From positions 930,001-994,000 of the forward strand of contig NZ_QHJE01000001.1 of assembly GCF_013626205.1 (NCBI RefSeq): a stretch of DNA of 64,000 bases. Direction: 5' to 3'. This DNA is from Hyphomicrobium methylovorum. Lineage in GTDB: Bacteria > Pseudomonadota > Alphaproteobacteria > Rhizobiales > Hyphomicrobiaceae. How positions within the stretch are numbered: position 1 is the first letter of the stretch; each line of letters starts with the position of its first letter. Shown here piece after piece: positions 26,403 to 37,300 of this stretch. Both the position numbers and the translations under genes were made by a program. Under the pieces are notes generated by a model. It did no database searches, had not been told where the DNA came from, and saw only the letters and a list, made by a program, of their open reading frames with translations.

Positions 26403-28883
26403 ATGCGCGCCACACTACATAGCCGGAAGATCTCCACGCGCGGGCAACTCGCGCTGCTGCTGTTTGCGGCAATGAGCTTTGTTGCGACGCTGCTTACGAG
26501 CCTCGTATCCCGAGATGAGGTTACGACGAGCGGCTTCGACATTCGCACGGTGCTGCTGCTCGCTATCGGAGCCGGTGCGCTCGTGCTGATGGGCAGCGTG
26601 ATCTGGCACAAAGGGAGCGTTGCCAAGCGCGAGGCGAGAACTGCCAAAGCAGAAAGCCTGCAGCTTCGCCGCAACCTCGCCGCGGCTGAAGCCATCATAC
26701 GCGCTGAACCTCAGGTGCTGATCTTCTGGGAACAGGGCCAAGCCGTTCGCATCGTATCGCACACGCTGACTGATGTTGCGGGCCTGCCGGAGTCGCATAC
26801 GGAAATTCTACGCTTCGGGCAGTGGCTTGAAGCTGCCTCAGCGCATAACCTCAAAGCGGCGCTCGATACGTTGTTTGTGGACGGCCGTTCGTTCAGCGTC
26901 ATTCTGAAGACGATCGAAGGCGGTATCCTTGAAGGAGAGGGCCGCGCCGCAGGCGGACGCGCCGTTCTGCGTCTCAAGGATATTTCGGGGTACAAGCTCG
27001 ATATTGCGCGCATCGACGAGCGTCACTCCAAGCTTGCACGAGACATCCGCTCCAGCCGCGCGCTTCTCAACACGCTGACGATGCCCGCATGGCTTCGCGG
27101 TTCCGATGGCCGTCTCGTTTGGGTGAATGCGGCCTATGTCGCGGCAGTGGAAGCCGACAGCGAGTCGGAGGTGCTGGAGCGCCAGATCGAACTTCTCGAA
27201 ACGCGGCAACGCAAGGCCGTCGTGAAAACGATTGCTGCCGGTGACAGCTACAAAGCGCGTGTGCATCTTGTTGCCGGGGGCGAGCGCAAGGCGCACGACG
27301 TGGTCGTGCTTCCGGTTGAGAACATGACCGCCGGCGCGGCTATCGACGTGACCGAGATCGAGACAGCGCAGGGCGAACTCGACCGCCAGATTGCGGCCTA
27401 TGACCGAACGCTCGATCGCGTTGAAACGGCTGTTGCGATCTTTAATTCCGAGCATCAGCTCGTGTTCTATAACGCGGCATTCAGGCGGCTTTGGTCGCTC
27501 GATCCGGACTGGCTTGCGACGCAGCCGACAGACAGCCTGATCATCGATCGGCTGAGAGAGATCGGGTTGCTCGCGCCTGTCGTCAGCCACCGCGAATGGA
27601 AGGCGCAGATGCTTGCGTGCTATCGCACGGGCGTGCCGCTCGAAGACGTTTGGCACCTCACCGACGATCGCATTCTCCGGGTTTTGGCAGAGCAACGGCC
27701 AGATGGCGGCGTGACGTTCCTCTTCGTCGACGAGTCGGAGAGGTTTGCGCTTGAAGCCCGTTACAACGCGCTCATCGACGTTCAGCGCGAGACACTGGAA
27801 AGCCTCAATGAAGGCATCGCCGTTTTCGGCACGAACGGTCGGCTAAAGCTCTTCAACAAAGCATTTTGCGACATCTGGAAGATGCCCGCACGCAAGCTGG
27901 CGGAGCTTCCGCACGTCGGCGAGGTGATCGCCGCGGCGCAGACGCTTCATCCCGACGCGGATACGTGGCTGCGCATCGGACGGGCGGTAACGGCCTTTCT
28001 CGATGAGCGTGAGACGTTTTCGGGTCAGATGATCCGCAGTGAAGGCGCCGTCATTGACTATGCGCTGATGCCTCTGCCGGACGGCGCGACGCTTCTGACG
28101 TTCGCCGACGTGACGGACGCGAAGCGTGCCGAGCGTGCGCTCGTTGAACGCAACGAAGCGCTGGTGGCGGCGGATCGTCTGAAGACGAATTTTGTCGGGC
28201 ATATTTCGTATGAGCTGCGTACGCCGCTTGCCAGCATCATCGGGTTTGCCGAGCTGCTCGCGAGCCCATTCATGGGTCAGCTCAACGAAAAGCAACGCGA
28301 GTACGTCGCCGATATCATGACGTCGTCGAAAACGCTGCTCGCGATCATCAACGACATTCTCGATCTCGCGACGATCGACGCGGGCAGCATGGAATTGAAG
28401 CTCGAGCCTGTTGGCGTGCGCGCGCTCATCGATGCCGCCATTCTCGGTATTCGCGAACGCGCCGTGCGGTCTCGACTGACGATCGACATTGCGGTCGCAG
28501 ACGACGTGAATGAATTCATGGGCGACGAAGCGCGTATGCGCCAAGTGCTTTACAATCTCCTGTCCAATGCCGTCGGTTTTTCCAAGCCAGACGGCACGGT
28601 GAAGCTCACCTGCTGGCGCGAAACTGGAAATATCGTCTTCCGGGTCGAAGACGACGGCATCGGCATTCCGAAGGATCAGATTTCCCGTGTATTCGAGCGC
28701 TTCGAAAGCCGAAGCCGGGGGTCGGAGCACCGCGGTGCGGGGCTTGGTCTTGTGATCGCCAAAAACCTCGTCGAGCTTCATCACGGGCAAATTGAAATTG
28801 CCTCGGAAGAAGCCAAAGGCACGCGCGTCACCATCCGTATTCCCGAGCAGGCGATCGAGCTTCCCAAGAGCCTGCGCGCATGA
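26403..28883 (+). CDS. divL: DivL-like PAS sensor kinase homologue with Tyr in place of the phosphoacceptor His
   Basis: The 826-residue protein has two N-terminal membrane helices (about 14-35 and 50-68) and several PAS-type modules between about 230 and 580. A dimerisation domain and an ATPase domain follow. The dimerisation motif reads HISYELRTPL, with Tyr603 exactly where the phosphorylated His belongs. The ATP-binding boxes look intact: QVLYNLLSNAVGFS (N), VEDDGIGIP (G1), FERFES (F) and GAGLGL (G2). Caulobacter DivL has the same Tyr substitution and works as a regulator of the CckA cell-cycle kinase rather than a normal histidine kinase. Position after ahcY and before tsaE fits the Hyphomicrobiales DivL locus as I remember it. 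Start ATG 26403 is favoured over an upstream in-frame ATG at 26322. Confidence 0.82.
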   Translation: MRATLHSRKISTRGQLALLLFAAMSFVATLLTSLVSRDEVTTSGFDIRTVLLLAIGAGALVLMGSVIWHKGSVAKREARTAKAESLQLRRNLAAAEAIIRAEPQVLIFWEQGQAVRIVSHTLTDVAGLPESHTEILRFGQWLEAASAHNLKAALDTLFVDGRSFSVILKTIEGGILEGEGRAAGGRAVLRLKDISGYKLDIARIDERHSKLARDIRSSRALLNTLTMPAWLRGSDGRLVWVNAAYVAAVEADSESEVLERQIELLETRQRKAVVKTIAAGDSYKARVHLVAGGERKAHDVVVLPVENMTAGAAIDVTEIETAQGELDRQIAAYDRTLDRVETAVAIFNSEHQLVFYNAAFRRLWSLDPDWLATQPTDSLIIDRLREIGLLAPVVSHREWKAQMLACYRTGVPLEDVWHLTDDRILRVLAEQRPDGGVTFLFVDESERFALEARYNALIDVQRETLESLNEGIAVFGTNGRLKLFNKAFCDIWKMPARKLAELPHVGEVIAAAQTLHPDADTWLRIGRAVTAFLDERETFSGQMIRSEGAVIDYALMPLPDGATLLTFADVTDAKRAERALVERNEALVAADRLKTNFVGHISYELRTPLASIIGFAELLASPFMGQLNEKQREYVADIMTSSKTLLAIINDILDLATIDAGSMELKLEPVGVRALIDAAILGIRERAVRSRLTIDIAVADDVNEFMGDEARMRQVLYNLLSNAVGFSKPDGTVKLTCWRETGNIVFRVEDDGIGIPKDQISRVFERFESRSRGSEHRGAGLGLVIAKNLVELHHGQIEIASEEAKGTRVTIRIPEQAIELPKSLRA

Positions 28884-28918
28884 CACAAGGCAGGCGGGCA
28901 GTTTAAATTCGGCGTTCT

Positions 28919-30463
28919 ATGACGAATTCATTTCAGTTCCGCGACCTGACGGAAAGCGAGACGATACGGCTCGCCGGAGAAATCGCGTTTCTCGTGCAGC
29001 CCGGCGATACGCTTGGGCTCGAAGGTGATCTGGGAACCGGGAAATCGACGTTTGCGCGCGCCTTGATCCGCTCGCTTGCTGACGACGGGTTGCTTGATGT
29101 GCCGAGCCCGACGTTCACGCTGACGCAAAGTTACGAGACGCGGCGCTTCGACGTTGCGCATTTCGACCTTTATCGTCTGACGGAACCTGATGAACTCGAC
29201 GAGCTTGGTCTCGATGCCGCGCTCAGACGCGGGATCGCGCTGATCGAATGGCCGTCTCGCGGTGGCAATCGATTGCCGCCGGAGCGCTTCACGCTGCGCT
29301 TTGAAGAAGGCCGCGCGGACAACCGGCGGAACGTGACGCTTCGGGCACCGGCCGAGCTGATGCAGAGGCTTGCGCGCTTTGCGGCTATTCGCACTTTTCT
29401 CGAAACTAACGGTTGGGGCGAAGCGGACACCTCTATTGCATATCTGCAGGGGGACGCGTCGCCTCGCCGTTACGCACGATTGACGAAGGCTGACGGAACG
29501 CGCGCGATCCTCGTCGATTCCCCTCGCCGGCCTGACGGTCCGCCGATCCGTGACGGCAAAGCCTACAGTGCAATCGCGCATCTCGCAGAAGACGTCGGCG
29601 CCTTCGTCGCCGTGGGCAATGCGCTTTCGACTGCGGGTGTTTCGACGCCGCGCATCTTCGCAGAAGACTTGGATCAGGGCCTACTGCTCATCGAAGATTT
29701 CGGAGACCGCGTGTTCGGCGGTCTCGTTGTCAGTGGCGCCGCCGATCAGCGGGATTTGTGGCAGCGCGCGACCGATACGCTCGCGGCTTTGCAAGCGGTC
29801 GCACCACAGCAACGCATTCCAATCAGCGATGCCCGGACGTTCGTCATCCCCGAGATTGATCGTGACGTGCTTGCAATCGAAACCGAGTTGCTTGTCGACT
29901 GGTATTGGCCAGCCCTTCATGGCCGCGATGCGACGCAGTTGGAGCGGGATCGTTTCAGCGCGGCGTGGGCGCCTGTTTTTCAGCGTATGCTGGCGGCGCC
30001 GCGAACGTGGTTGCTGCGCGACTATCATTCGCCCAATCTCATTTTACTCGACAGGCCAGCGCCGCGCGATGTCGGCATCATCGATTTTCAGGACGCCTTG
30101 ATCGGGCCCGCGGCCTACGATCTCGTATCGCTGCTGCAGGATGCGCGGGTTGATGTGCCCGCAAAATTAGAGCGTGAACTGATCGATCATTACGTCGGCC
30201 TCGTTTCGCAGCGCGACCGCACATTCGATGCGGATGCCTTTCGTGCTATTTACGCGGCGCTCGGCGCGCAGCGGAATACGAAGATTCTCGGCATTTTCGC
30301 ACGGCTGGCAATTCGTGACGGAAAGCGCCAATATCTGGCTCACATGCCCCGGATCTGGGGGTATCTCGAACGCAACCTGCAACACGAGACGCTGCCAGAT
30401 CTTGCTGCGTGGTATGATGAGAACCTGCCGCGGCATCGGCGGACCTCGTCCCTAACAATCTAA
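28919..30463 (+). CDS. tsaE: fused TsaE (t6A ATPase) and AmgK-like sugar kinase
   Basis: The 514-residue protein joins two functions. Residues 1-155 are TsaE, the ATPase of the tRNA threonylcarbamoyladenosine machinery, with the Walker A motif GDLGTGKST (36-44) and SPTFTLTQSYE. Residues from about 160 are an aminoglycoside-phosphotransferase-like kinase: SPRRYARLTKADG, then LLLIEDFGDRVF, RDYHSPNLILL (catalytic loop) and IIDFQDALIGPAAYDLVSLL. The kinase matches AmgK, which phosphorylates MurNAc or GlcNAc at the anomeric carbon for cell-wall recycling. It is directly followed by MurU. Such fusions occur in Alphaproteobacteria. The pairing of tRNA modification with recycling is unexplained. Confidence 0.9.
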   Translation: MTNSFQFRDLTESETIRLAGEIAFLVQPGDTLGLEGDLGTGKSTFARALIRSLADDGLLDVPSPTFTLTQSYETRRFDVAHFDLYRLTEPDELDELGLDAALRRGIALIEWPSRGGNRLPPERFTLRFEEGRADNRRNVTLRAPAELMQRLARFAAIRTFLETNGWGEADTSIAYLQGDASPRRYARLTKADGTRAILVDSPRRPDGPPIRDGKAYSAIAHLAEDVGAFVAVGNALSTAGVSTPRIFAEDLDQGLLLIEDFGDRVFGGLVVSGAADQRDLWQRATDTLAALQAVAPQQRIPISDARTFVIPEIDRDVLAIETELLVDWYWPALHGRDATQLERDRFSAAWAPVFQRMLAAPRTWLLRDYHSPNLILLDRPAPRDVGIIDFQDALIGPAAYDLVSLLQDARVDVPAKLERELIDHYVGLVSQRDRTFDADAFRAIYAALGAQRNTKILGIFARLAIRDGKRQYLAHMPRIWGYLERNLQHETLPDLAAWYDENLPRHRRTSSLTI

Positions 30464-30493
30464 CGCGTTTTTTTTTTCCGGAGACCTTTCGCG

Positions 30494-31252
30494 ATGACAT
30501 CTCCGAAGCGTCCGACCCGTGCGTTTTTGCTGGCGGCCGGAAAAGGCGAGCGGATGCGCCCGTTGACGGATACGCTGCCTAAGCCACTCGTGCGTCTTGC
30601 CGGAAAGCCTCTAATCGATCACGTGCTCGACCGGCTGGCCGAGGCAAAGATCGAGCATGCGGTCGTGAACGTTCATTATCTGGCGGATCAGATCGAACGA
30701 CACCTCGCCGACCGCGCTGCGCCAACAATTCAGATTTCCGACGAGCGTGATGCATTGCTCGATACCGGCGGTGGTGTGGTGCGGGCGCTGCCGCTGCTCG
30801 GAGCGGACCCGTTTCTGATTCACAATTCTGATTCCGTCTGGATCGAAGGTTTCGGCTCTAATCTCGATCGGCTGATCGATGCGTGGGACGAAACGAAGAT
30901 GGACAGCTTGCTGCTCATGGCGCCGATGGCGACGAGCATTGGCTATTCCGGCCGCGGTGATTTCGCGATGGACGCGGAGGGGCGGCTGACACGGCAAGGC
31001 GGTGGCGCGCGGCTGGCACCGTTCGTTTTCGCAGGCGTTTCGATTGCGCATCCGCGACTGTTCGATGGCGCGCCAGCAGGGCCGTTTTCGCTCAATCACG
31101 TTTGGGATCGGGCGCGCGCTGCGGGTCGGCTTTTCGGCCTCCGTCTCGATGGTCTTTGGATGCATGTCGGTACGCCTGAAGCGGTGATCGAAGCGGAGAA
31201 AGCAATCGCAGATTCAGCGAAGCCCGGCTCGGTGTCGCGAGGTGCCGGCTAG
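30494..31252 (+). CDS. murU: N-acetylmuramate-1-phosphate uridylyltransferase MurU
   Basis: The 252-residue nucleotidyltransferase begins AFLLAAGKGERMRPLTDTLP, the NTP-binding signature, followed by KPLVRLAGKPLIDHVLDRL. LLIHNSDSVW-type residues and the later GDFAMDAEGRL support a sugar nucleotidyltransferase. MurU converts MurNAc-1-phosphate and UTP to UDP-MurNAc, so with AmgK it rebuilds the wall precursor without MurA. Its stop codon TAG directly abuts the ATG of addB. The upstream kinase ends 31 bases earlier, so the cluster is one transcript. Confidence 0.87.
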   Translation: MTSPKRPTRAFLLAAGKGERMRPLTDTLPKPLVRLAGKPLIDHVLDRLAEAKIEHAVVNVHYLADQIERHLADRAAPTIQISDERDALLDTGGGVVRALPLLGADPFLIHNSDSVWIEGFGSNLDRLIDAWDETKMDSLLLMAPMATSIGYSGRGDFAMDAEGRLTRQGGGARLAPFVFAGVSIAHPRLFDGAPAGPFSLNHVWDRARAAGRLFGLRLDGLWMHVGTPEAVIEAEKAIADSAKPGSVSRGAG

Positions 31253-34200
31253 ATGACACGGAATGTCTTCACTCTTCCGCCCGGCGTGCCGTTTCTTCGT
31301 GCACTTGCGGACGCGATCCTCTCAGGCAATTTGCCGTCGGCGGGTGGGGCGCGCCCGGAAGCACTTGCCCTTCCAAATATCACGCTGCTGCTGCCGACGC
31401 AGCGGGCCGTGCGTGCGGCTCGCGAGGCGTTTCTTGCGGCAGCTGGTGGTGAAGCAATCATCATGCCCCGCATTCGGGCGATATCAAAAGGAGACGAGGA
31501 TCTATCACTGATCTCTAGTCTCTCCGACGATGATACCGGGCTCGGCGCCGCTGCCTTGGAACAGCCTCCGGCAATCGATCCGATGGACCGGACATTGCTG
31601 CTGATGCAGCTTGTTGCCCGTTGGCGGGATGGACTCGATGCCGACACTGACGGCGGGCGCGTATCGGGGTCGACACCCGCACAAGCTGCGCAGCTCGCGG
31701 CGGAACTCGGCGGGCTCATGGACAATCTCGAACGCGAGAACGTATCGCTGTCGGGCATCCAGTCTCTCGTGCCCGATACGCATTCGAAGCATTGGCAGAA
31801 AACGGTCGATTTTCTGAAGATCGTGACCGAGTGGTGGCCGCTGCATTTGGCGAGCGCCGGTTTGATGTCTCCCGAAGCGCGCCGGAACGCCTCTATTCAA
31901 GCCGAAGCCGAGCGCATCGCAACGTCGAAGCGCGATGACGCCGTTATCGTTGCTGGCGTGACGGGATCCATTCCTGCGACGGTCTCATTGATGCGCGCTG
32001 TCGTCGAACGCCGCAACGGAGCGATTGTGCTGCCTGCGCTGGACCAGACACTGGACGAAGAGAGCTGGCAGGCGATCGCGATGCATCCTGAGCATCCGCA
32101 ATTCGGTTTGAAAAAGCTGATCGACGCGCTTGGGGTTGCGCGCGGTGAGATCGAAACGTTGCCGGGTATCAAGATCGGCATAAAGGCGCAGAAGCGGACC
32201 GAATTCTTCAACGAAGCAATGCGGCCCGCGGCGACGACCGAGAAGTGGCACGACTACATCGCAAACGCGGATCAGACAGAAATCGAAAGCGCACTCTCTG
32301 GCGTGTCGCTCATCAACGCGCCCTCAGCGCAGGACGAAGCGGAAGCCGTAGCGCTGATCTTGCGCGAAGCGGTCGAGACGCCGGGACGTACAGCGGCTCT
32401 CGTTTCGCCGGACCGCGTGCTGGCGCGCCGTGTTGCAGTTCGGCTGGAATCCTGGGGCATTCGCGTTGATGACAGCGCCGGACGGCCGTTTGCCAAGACT
32501 GTTCCCGGTGCATTCCTGTCGCTGGTTCTCGATGCAGTGGTCAGCGATTTCGCACCGGCCGAAACGATGGCTCTGCTGCGTCATCCGCTGTGTCGTGCGG
32601 GGCTGAAGCCGTTCGATATTCGCAAGTTTGCGCGCGCGCTCGAGATCAGCGCATTTCGTGCGCCGTACCTTGGACGTGGCCTGGACGGTATTCGCGCTGC
32701 TCTCGACAACGCGGAAAGTCAGAGATTTGACGGGCAGCGCCTGCATCGCGCTGCACAGCGATTGTGGCCCGATGATCGTAACGGGGCACGCGATCTGATC
32801 GTTCGGCTGACCGCCGCCTTCGAACCGCTGACAGCGCTCTATGCGGAGCGGGGTGAGCGGCCGCTTAGCGATTTCGCGAGAGCCCATGCGCAAGCAGCGG
32901 AATCGCTTGCGGCGCTGCCCGACGATGAAGTCACGTCGCCGGAAGATGGAAATCCGCTTTGGCAAAAAGAAGCCGGTGACGCTGCCTCGACGTTCTTCGC
33001 CAAAATTCTCTTGCCGGAAACGCCGTCCGTTGAGATTTCTGCCGCCGACTACGCAGATCTTTATGCAACGCTTCTCGCACGCGAAAACGTGCGTGAACGC
33101 GGCAACTTCATACATCCGCGCGTTTCCGTATGGGGTCCATTCGAAGCGCGTATGCAGCAACCGGATGTGCTGATCCTCGGTTCGCTTAACGAAGGCACGT
33201 GGCCGGAGCCGTCCGATCCTGGAGCTTGGCTCAACAGGCCGATGCGGGATGAGCTCGGCATGCCATCGCCCGAGGAAGCCTCGGGGCGTGCTGCACACGA
33301 TTTCGTTTCGCTTCTCGGCGCGGAGACCGTGTATCTGACGCGCGCCGAAAAAGTCGATGGCGTGCCGACTGTTCCGTCACGCTGGCTGATGCGCGTTTCG
33401 GCGCTCCTTTCGGGCGTCGGATTGTCGAAACTGCTCGATGCCGACGGGCGCTGGCTGCAATGGGCGCGTGCGCGAGACCGGATCGATGCCGCGCGCCGAA
33501 TAGAGATTTCGCCGCCCTCGCCTGTTCCGGACGTTGCGCTGCGGCCGCGGCGCATGAGCGTCACGCAGATCGAGCGCTGGACTGCAAATCCCTATGCGAT
33601 CTATGCGCAGAAGATACTGGAACTCGATCCGCTTCCGCCCCTCGGTGACTCTCCCGACGCGAGTTTGCGCGGACGGCTGGTGCACGATGTGCTCGCGCGA
33701 TTTGCGAAAGCGCATCCGACGGTATTGCCTGCCGATCCCGCCGGAGAGCTGACGACAATCGCGATGGATCTGTTGAAGGAATACACGGGCCATACTCGGA
33801 TCGCCGCGTTCTGGATGCCGCGATTGAAACGGTTTCTCACGTGGTTCGCCGAGGGCGAAGCAGCGCGGCGCGAGAACGTTCGCACAGTTATTGTCGAAAC
33901 CAACGGCAGCCTTGTTCTGCCGCTCGGTGCGGACAAATTCACATTGACAGCGCGTGCAGACCGCATCGACGACATCGGCACCGCGCTTGTTATCACCGAC
34001 TACAAAACCGGTGCCATTCCTTCCGACTCGGCCGTGGCGGAGGGGCGTTCTCCGCAACTGCCGCTCGAAGCAGCCATCGCACTTCAAGGAAGTGGGTTCG
34101 AAAACATACCGGGAAACGCCATCGCAGCGCTGCGATACATCCGGGCACATGGCGGAGAGCCGCCGGGTGAAGAGCGCATCGTCAAGGGCGACGCCGAGGC

Positions 34201-34375
34201 GCTTGCCAAGGAGGCGCTTGCCGGGCTCGAACGTCTGATCGCGAAATTCGCCGATCCCGCCACGCCGTACCTTGCCGTTCGGCGTCCCGGTTACAATTAC
34301 ATGTACGATGAGTACGCGCACCTTGCGCGCGTCGCCGAATGGTCGGCTCACGTTGAAGCCGAGGCGACATCATGA
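31253..34375 (+). CDS. addB: AddB subunit of the AddAB helicase-nuclease
   Basis: The 1040-residue protein is the AddB partner of the RecBCD-like break-repair complex. The N-terminus has LLLPTQRAVRAAREAF, a degenerate helicase-like region. The C-terminus carries the nuclease motif VITDYKTG and adjacent SPQLPLEAAIAL. The four cysteines that bind an iron-sulfur cluster in Bacillus AddB are not seen: the last 120 residues have no Cys. The gene follows murU with no gap and overlaps addA by 4 bases (ATGA), so translation is probably coupled. Confidence 0.93.
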   Translation: MTRNVFTLPPGVPFLRALADAILSGNLPSAGGARPEALALPNITLLLPTQRAVRAAREAFLAAAGGEAIIMPRIRAISKGDEDLSLISSLSDDDTGLGAAALEQPPAIDPMDRTLLLMQLVARWRDGLDADTDGGRVSGSTPAQAAQLAAELGGLMDNLERENVSLSGIQSLVPDTHSKHWQKTVDFLKIVTEWWPLHLASAGLMSPEARRNASIQAEAERIATSKRDDAVIVAGVTGSIPATVSLMRAVVERRNGAIVLPALDQTLDEESWQAIAMHPEHPQFGLKKLIDALGVARGEIETLPGIKIGIKAQKRTEFFNEAMRPAATTEKWHDYIANADQTEIESALSGVSLINAPSAQDEAEAVALILREAVETPGRTAALVSPDRVLARRVAVRLESWGIRVDDSAGRPFAKTVPGAFLSLVLDAVVSDFAPAETMALLRHPLCRAGLKPFDIRKFARALEISAFRAPYLGRGLDGIRAALDNAESQRFDGQRLHRAAQRLWPDDRNGARDLIVRLTAAFEPLTALYAERGERPLSDFARAHAQAAESLAALPDDEVTSPEDGNPLWQKEAGDAASTFFAKILLPETPSVEISAADYADLYATLLARENVRERGNFIHPRVSVWGPFEARMQQPDVLILGSLNEGTWPEPSDPGAWLNRPMRDELGMPSPEEASGRAAHDFVSLLGAETVYLTRAEKVDGVPTVPSRWLMRVSALLSGVGLSKLLDADGRWLQWARARDRIDAARRIEISPPSPVPDVALRPRRMSVTQIERWTANPYAIYAQKILELDPLPPLGDSPDASLRGRLVHDVLARFAKAHPTVLPADPAGELTTIAMDLLKEYTGHTRIAAFWMPRLKRFLTWFAEGEAARRENVRTVIVETNGSLVLPLGADKFTLTARADRIDDIGTALVITDYKTGAIPSDSAVAEGRSPQLPLEAAIALQGSGFENIPGNAIAALRYIRAHGGEPPGEERIVKGDAEALAKEALAGLERLIAKFADPATPYLAVRRPGYNYMYDEYAHLARVAEWSAHVEAEATS

Positions 34376-37300
34376 CGATCAAAGCCGACGTTGCGCTCGA
34401 AACCAAACGTGTCCCGATTGAAACGCTTGTCGCGGAGACGACGCAGCGGCAGTTGCTCGCCGCCGATCCTGCCGGTTCCGCGTGGGTGAAAGCGAACGCG
34501 GGCACCGGTAAAACGCACGTTTTGACGCTTCGCGTGCTGCGGCTTCTGCTTGCTGGAACCAAGCCCGAGCGCATTCTCTGCCTGACGTACACAAAGGCGG
34601 CGGCTGCGGAGATGTCGCGACGTGTGTTCGACGTGCTCGCAGAATGGGTGACGGCAAGCGACGAGAAACTTACCGAGGATCTAACCAAGACAACCGGTTC
34701 GCGGCCCACTGCTGAAACGCTGAAGCTCGCGCGGCGGCTATTCGCGAGTGCCATCGAGACGCCTGGCGGCCTCAAGATTCAAACCATCCATGCCTTCTCC
34801 GAACGGCTACTGCAGCGCTTTCCGCTGGAAGCCGGTGTGCCACCTGATTTCAAAGTGCTCGACGATGCTGCGGCTAAGGAGCTGAAGGCGGATGCCGTTT
34901 CGCAGACGCTACTGGATGCCACGTCGGCACCTCAATCCGCACTCGGCCGCGCGCTTGACGTCATCATTCGTTACGCAACGGACATTCAGTTCGACGCACT
35001 TATCAACACCGCCGTTGAAGAGCGGAGATGGCTCGATGTTGCGAGCGGGCGGGAATACGAGGATGACGATTTCGCAGCGATCGATGCCTATTTGCGTGAA
35101 TCACTCGGCGCACGCCTTGCGATCACTTCGGACAATATTTGCGCGGAGTGCGCCGATGTTCTGTCGCCAGCCGAACTGCGCGAGATCGCAGATCATCTCG
35201 CGACGGGGCTCGCAACGGACACCAAGAATTCTCTTCTTCTTAAAACCGCGTTGGCTGCGTCGGATCCCTTGCGCCGTCTCGAAGCGCTGCGCGGATACTT
35301 CATCAAGAAGGATGGCGATCCCCAAAGCAAGGTGATGACCAAAGCGTTGGCAGCAAGCAGGCCGGATTTGAATAGCCGCTGCCAGGACGCGCAGGAAAAG
35401 TTTTTCGCGCTGTTGCAAGAAATGAAAGCGGTTGCGCTCGTTGAAGCGTCGATGGCGCTGCATACGATTTCGCGCGTCGTGCTGAAGCGATACACGAAAG
35501 CACGCGCGGACTCGGGTGCGCTCGACTTCGCCGATCTCATTCTCAAGACGAGAGCCCTGCTTGGCGGCAAAGACGGCGAAGCGCAGTGGGTGCTGTTCAA
35601 GCTTGACGGCGGCCTCGATCACATTCTGGTCGACGAGGCTCAAGATACGAGCCCCGAGCAGTGGCAGATCATCAGCGCGCTGGCCGAGGAATTCTTCGCC
35701 GATAGCGCTCGCGCGTCGGAAACACCGCGAACGGTCTTTGCAGTTGGTGACGAAAAGCAGTCGATCTACTCGTTCCAGGGTGCAGATCCGAAGCGGTTCG
35801 CGGAAGCCGGCACGCGCTTCGCTCGCCTAGCGGAAGGCGCGAACCTCGCATGGCGGCCGGTGGCGCTGACGATGTCGTTCCGCACGGTTGCGCCGGTTCT
35901 TGCAGGAGTCGATAGCGTTTTCGCCGATACGACGCGGACGCCGGGTCTGACGATGGGCGACCGTGTACCGGTGCATAGCGCGATCCGGCTGGGCGAAGCC
36001 GGACTGATCGAACTTTGGCCGACGGAAAAGAAAGACGACAAGACTTTCGCAGACCCATGGAGTCCACTCAGCGATGCGAGCGAGCGTTCTCCTGAAAATC
36101 GCCTCGCGGAGCGGATCGCCGGTACGATCAAATCGTGGATCGACACGAAAGAAGTGCTCATCGCGGCGGGACGGGAAATTCGCTACGGCGATATCCTGAT
36201 CCTTGTGCGCAAGCGCGCTCCGTTCGTTGCGCCGATGGTTGCCGCTCTGAAGCGACTGCAGATTCCTGTGTCGAGCTCGGACCAGCGCGCGCTGACGGAT
36301 CAGATCGCCGTTCAGGATCTTATCGTCCTTGGTGATTTCCTGACGCTTCCGGAAGATGATCTTGCACTGGCGACGGTTCTCAAAAGTCCGATATTCGGCC
36401 TCGATGATGACGACCTGCTCGCCATCGCGCCGAAGCGCAAGGGAACGCTGTGGAAGGCGTTCATCGAAGCGGCGGAGACAAACGTCCACTACAAAGAGAT
36501 CTATGAAACGCTGAAGGGCTGGCGCAGGAAGGCAGACTTCATTCCGCCATTCGAATTCTATTCCGAGATTCTCGATCGTGATGGCGTGCGCTTCAAGATG
36601 CTGCACCGGCTCGGGCCCGAAGCCGCTGACGCGATCGATGATTTCCTCGATGTCGCGTTGAAATTCGATGATCGCACACCGCCGTCGCTGACACGTTTCC
36701 TTGCCGAACTTCGGGAGACGAACCCCGCAATCAAGCGCGACATGAATCAAGGTCGAGACGAAGTTCGCGTCATGACCGTGCACGGCGCCAAGGGGTTGGA
36801 AGCGCCGATCGTATTCCTGCCGGATACGTGCTCAACGCGCTCGGGCGATCAGGGCGCGCGGCTGATGAAGCTTGCGCAGGATGGCGAGCCTTCGGCCGAC
36901 CGCACCGAGCCAATCGTTTGGTCGATCAAGGGAACGTCCAAGCTCGCAGCAATTCAGCGCGCGCAGCAAACGCGGGACGAGTTGGAACGTGACGAGCGCA
37001 ACCGCCTGCTTTACGTAGCGATGACGCGTGCACGCGATCGTCTCTACGTGTCCGGTTTTCAAAGCGGCAATCTGCGTGACGACTGCTGGTATAGCTTGAT
37101 CGAGCGCGGACTTGAGCCGCTGCTAACGGACGTCGATCTCGGCAACGGGCGCACCGTGCGAAGGTACGAGTCGCAACAGACGGCGAAGCCCAAAGAGAAA
37201 GCGAAAGAAGCCGCCGCCGAAGACGTCATCGTGGGGCTGCCTGACTTTGCGTCTCGAGCGGCGCCTGTGGAACCCAAGCTCTCCATCCCCTTAGCGCCGT

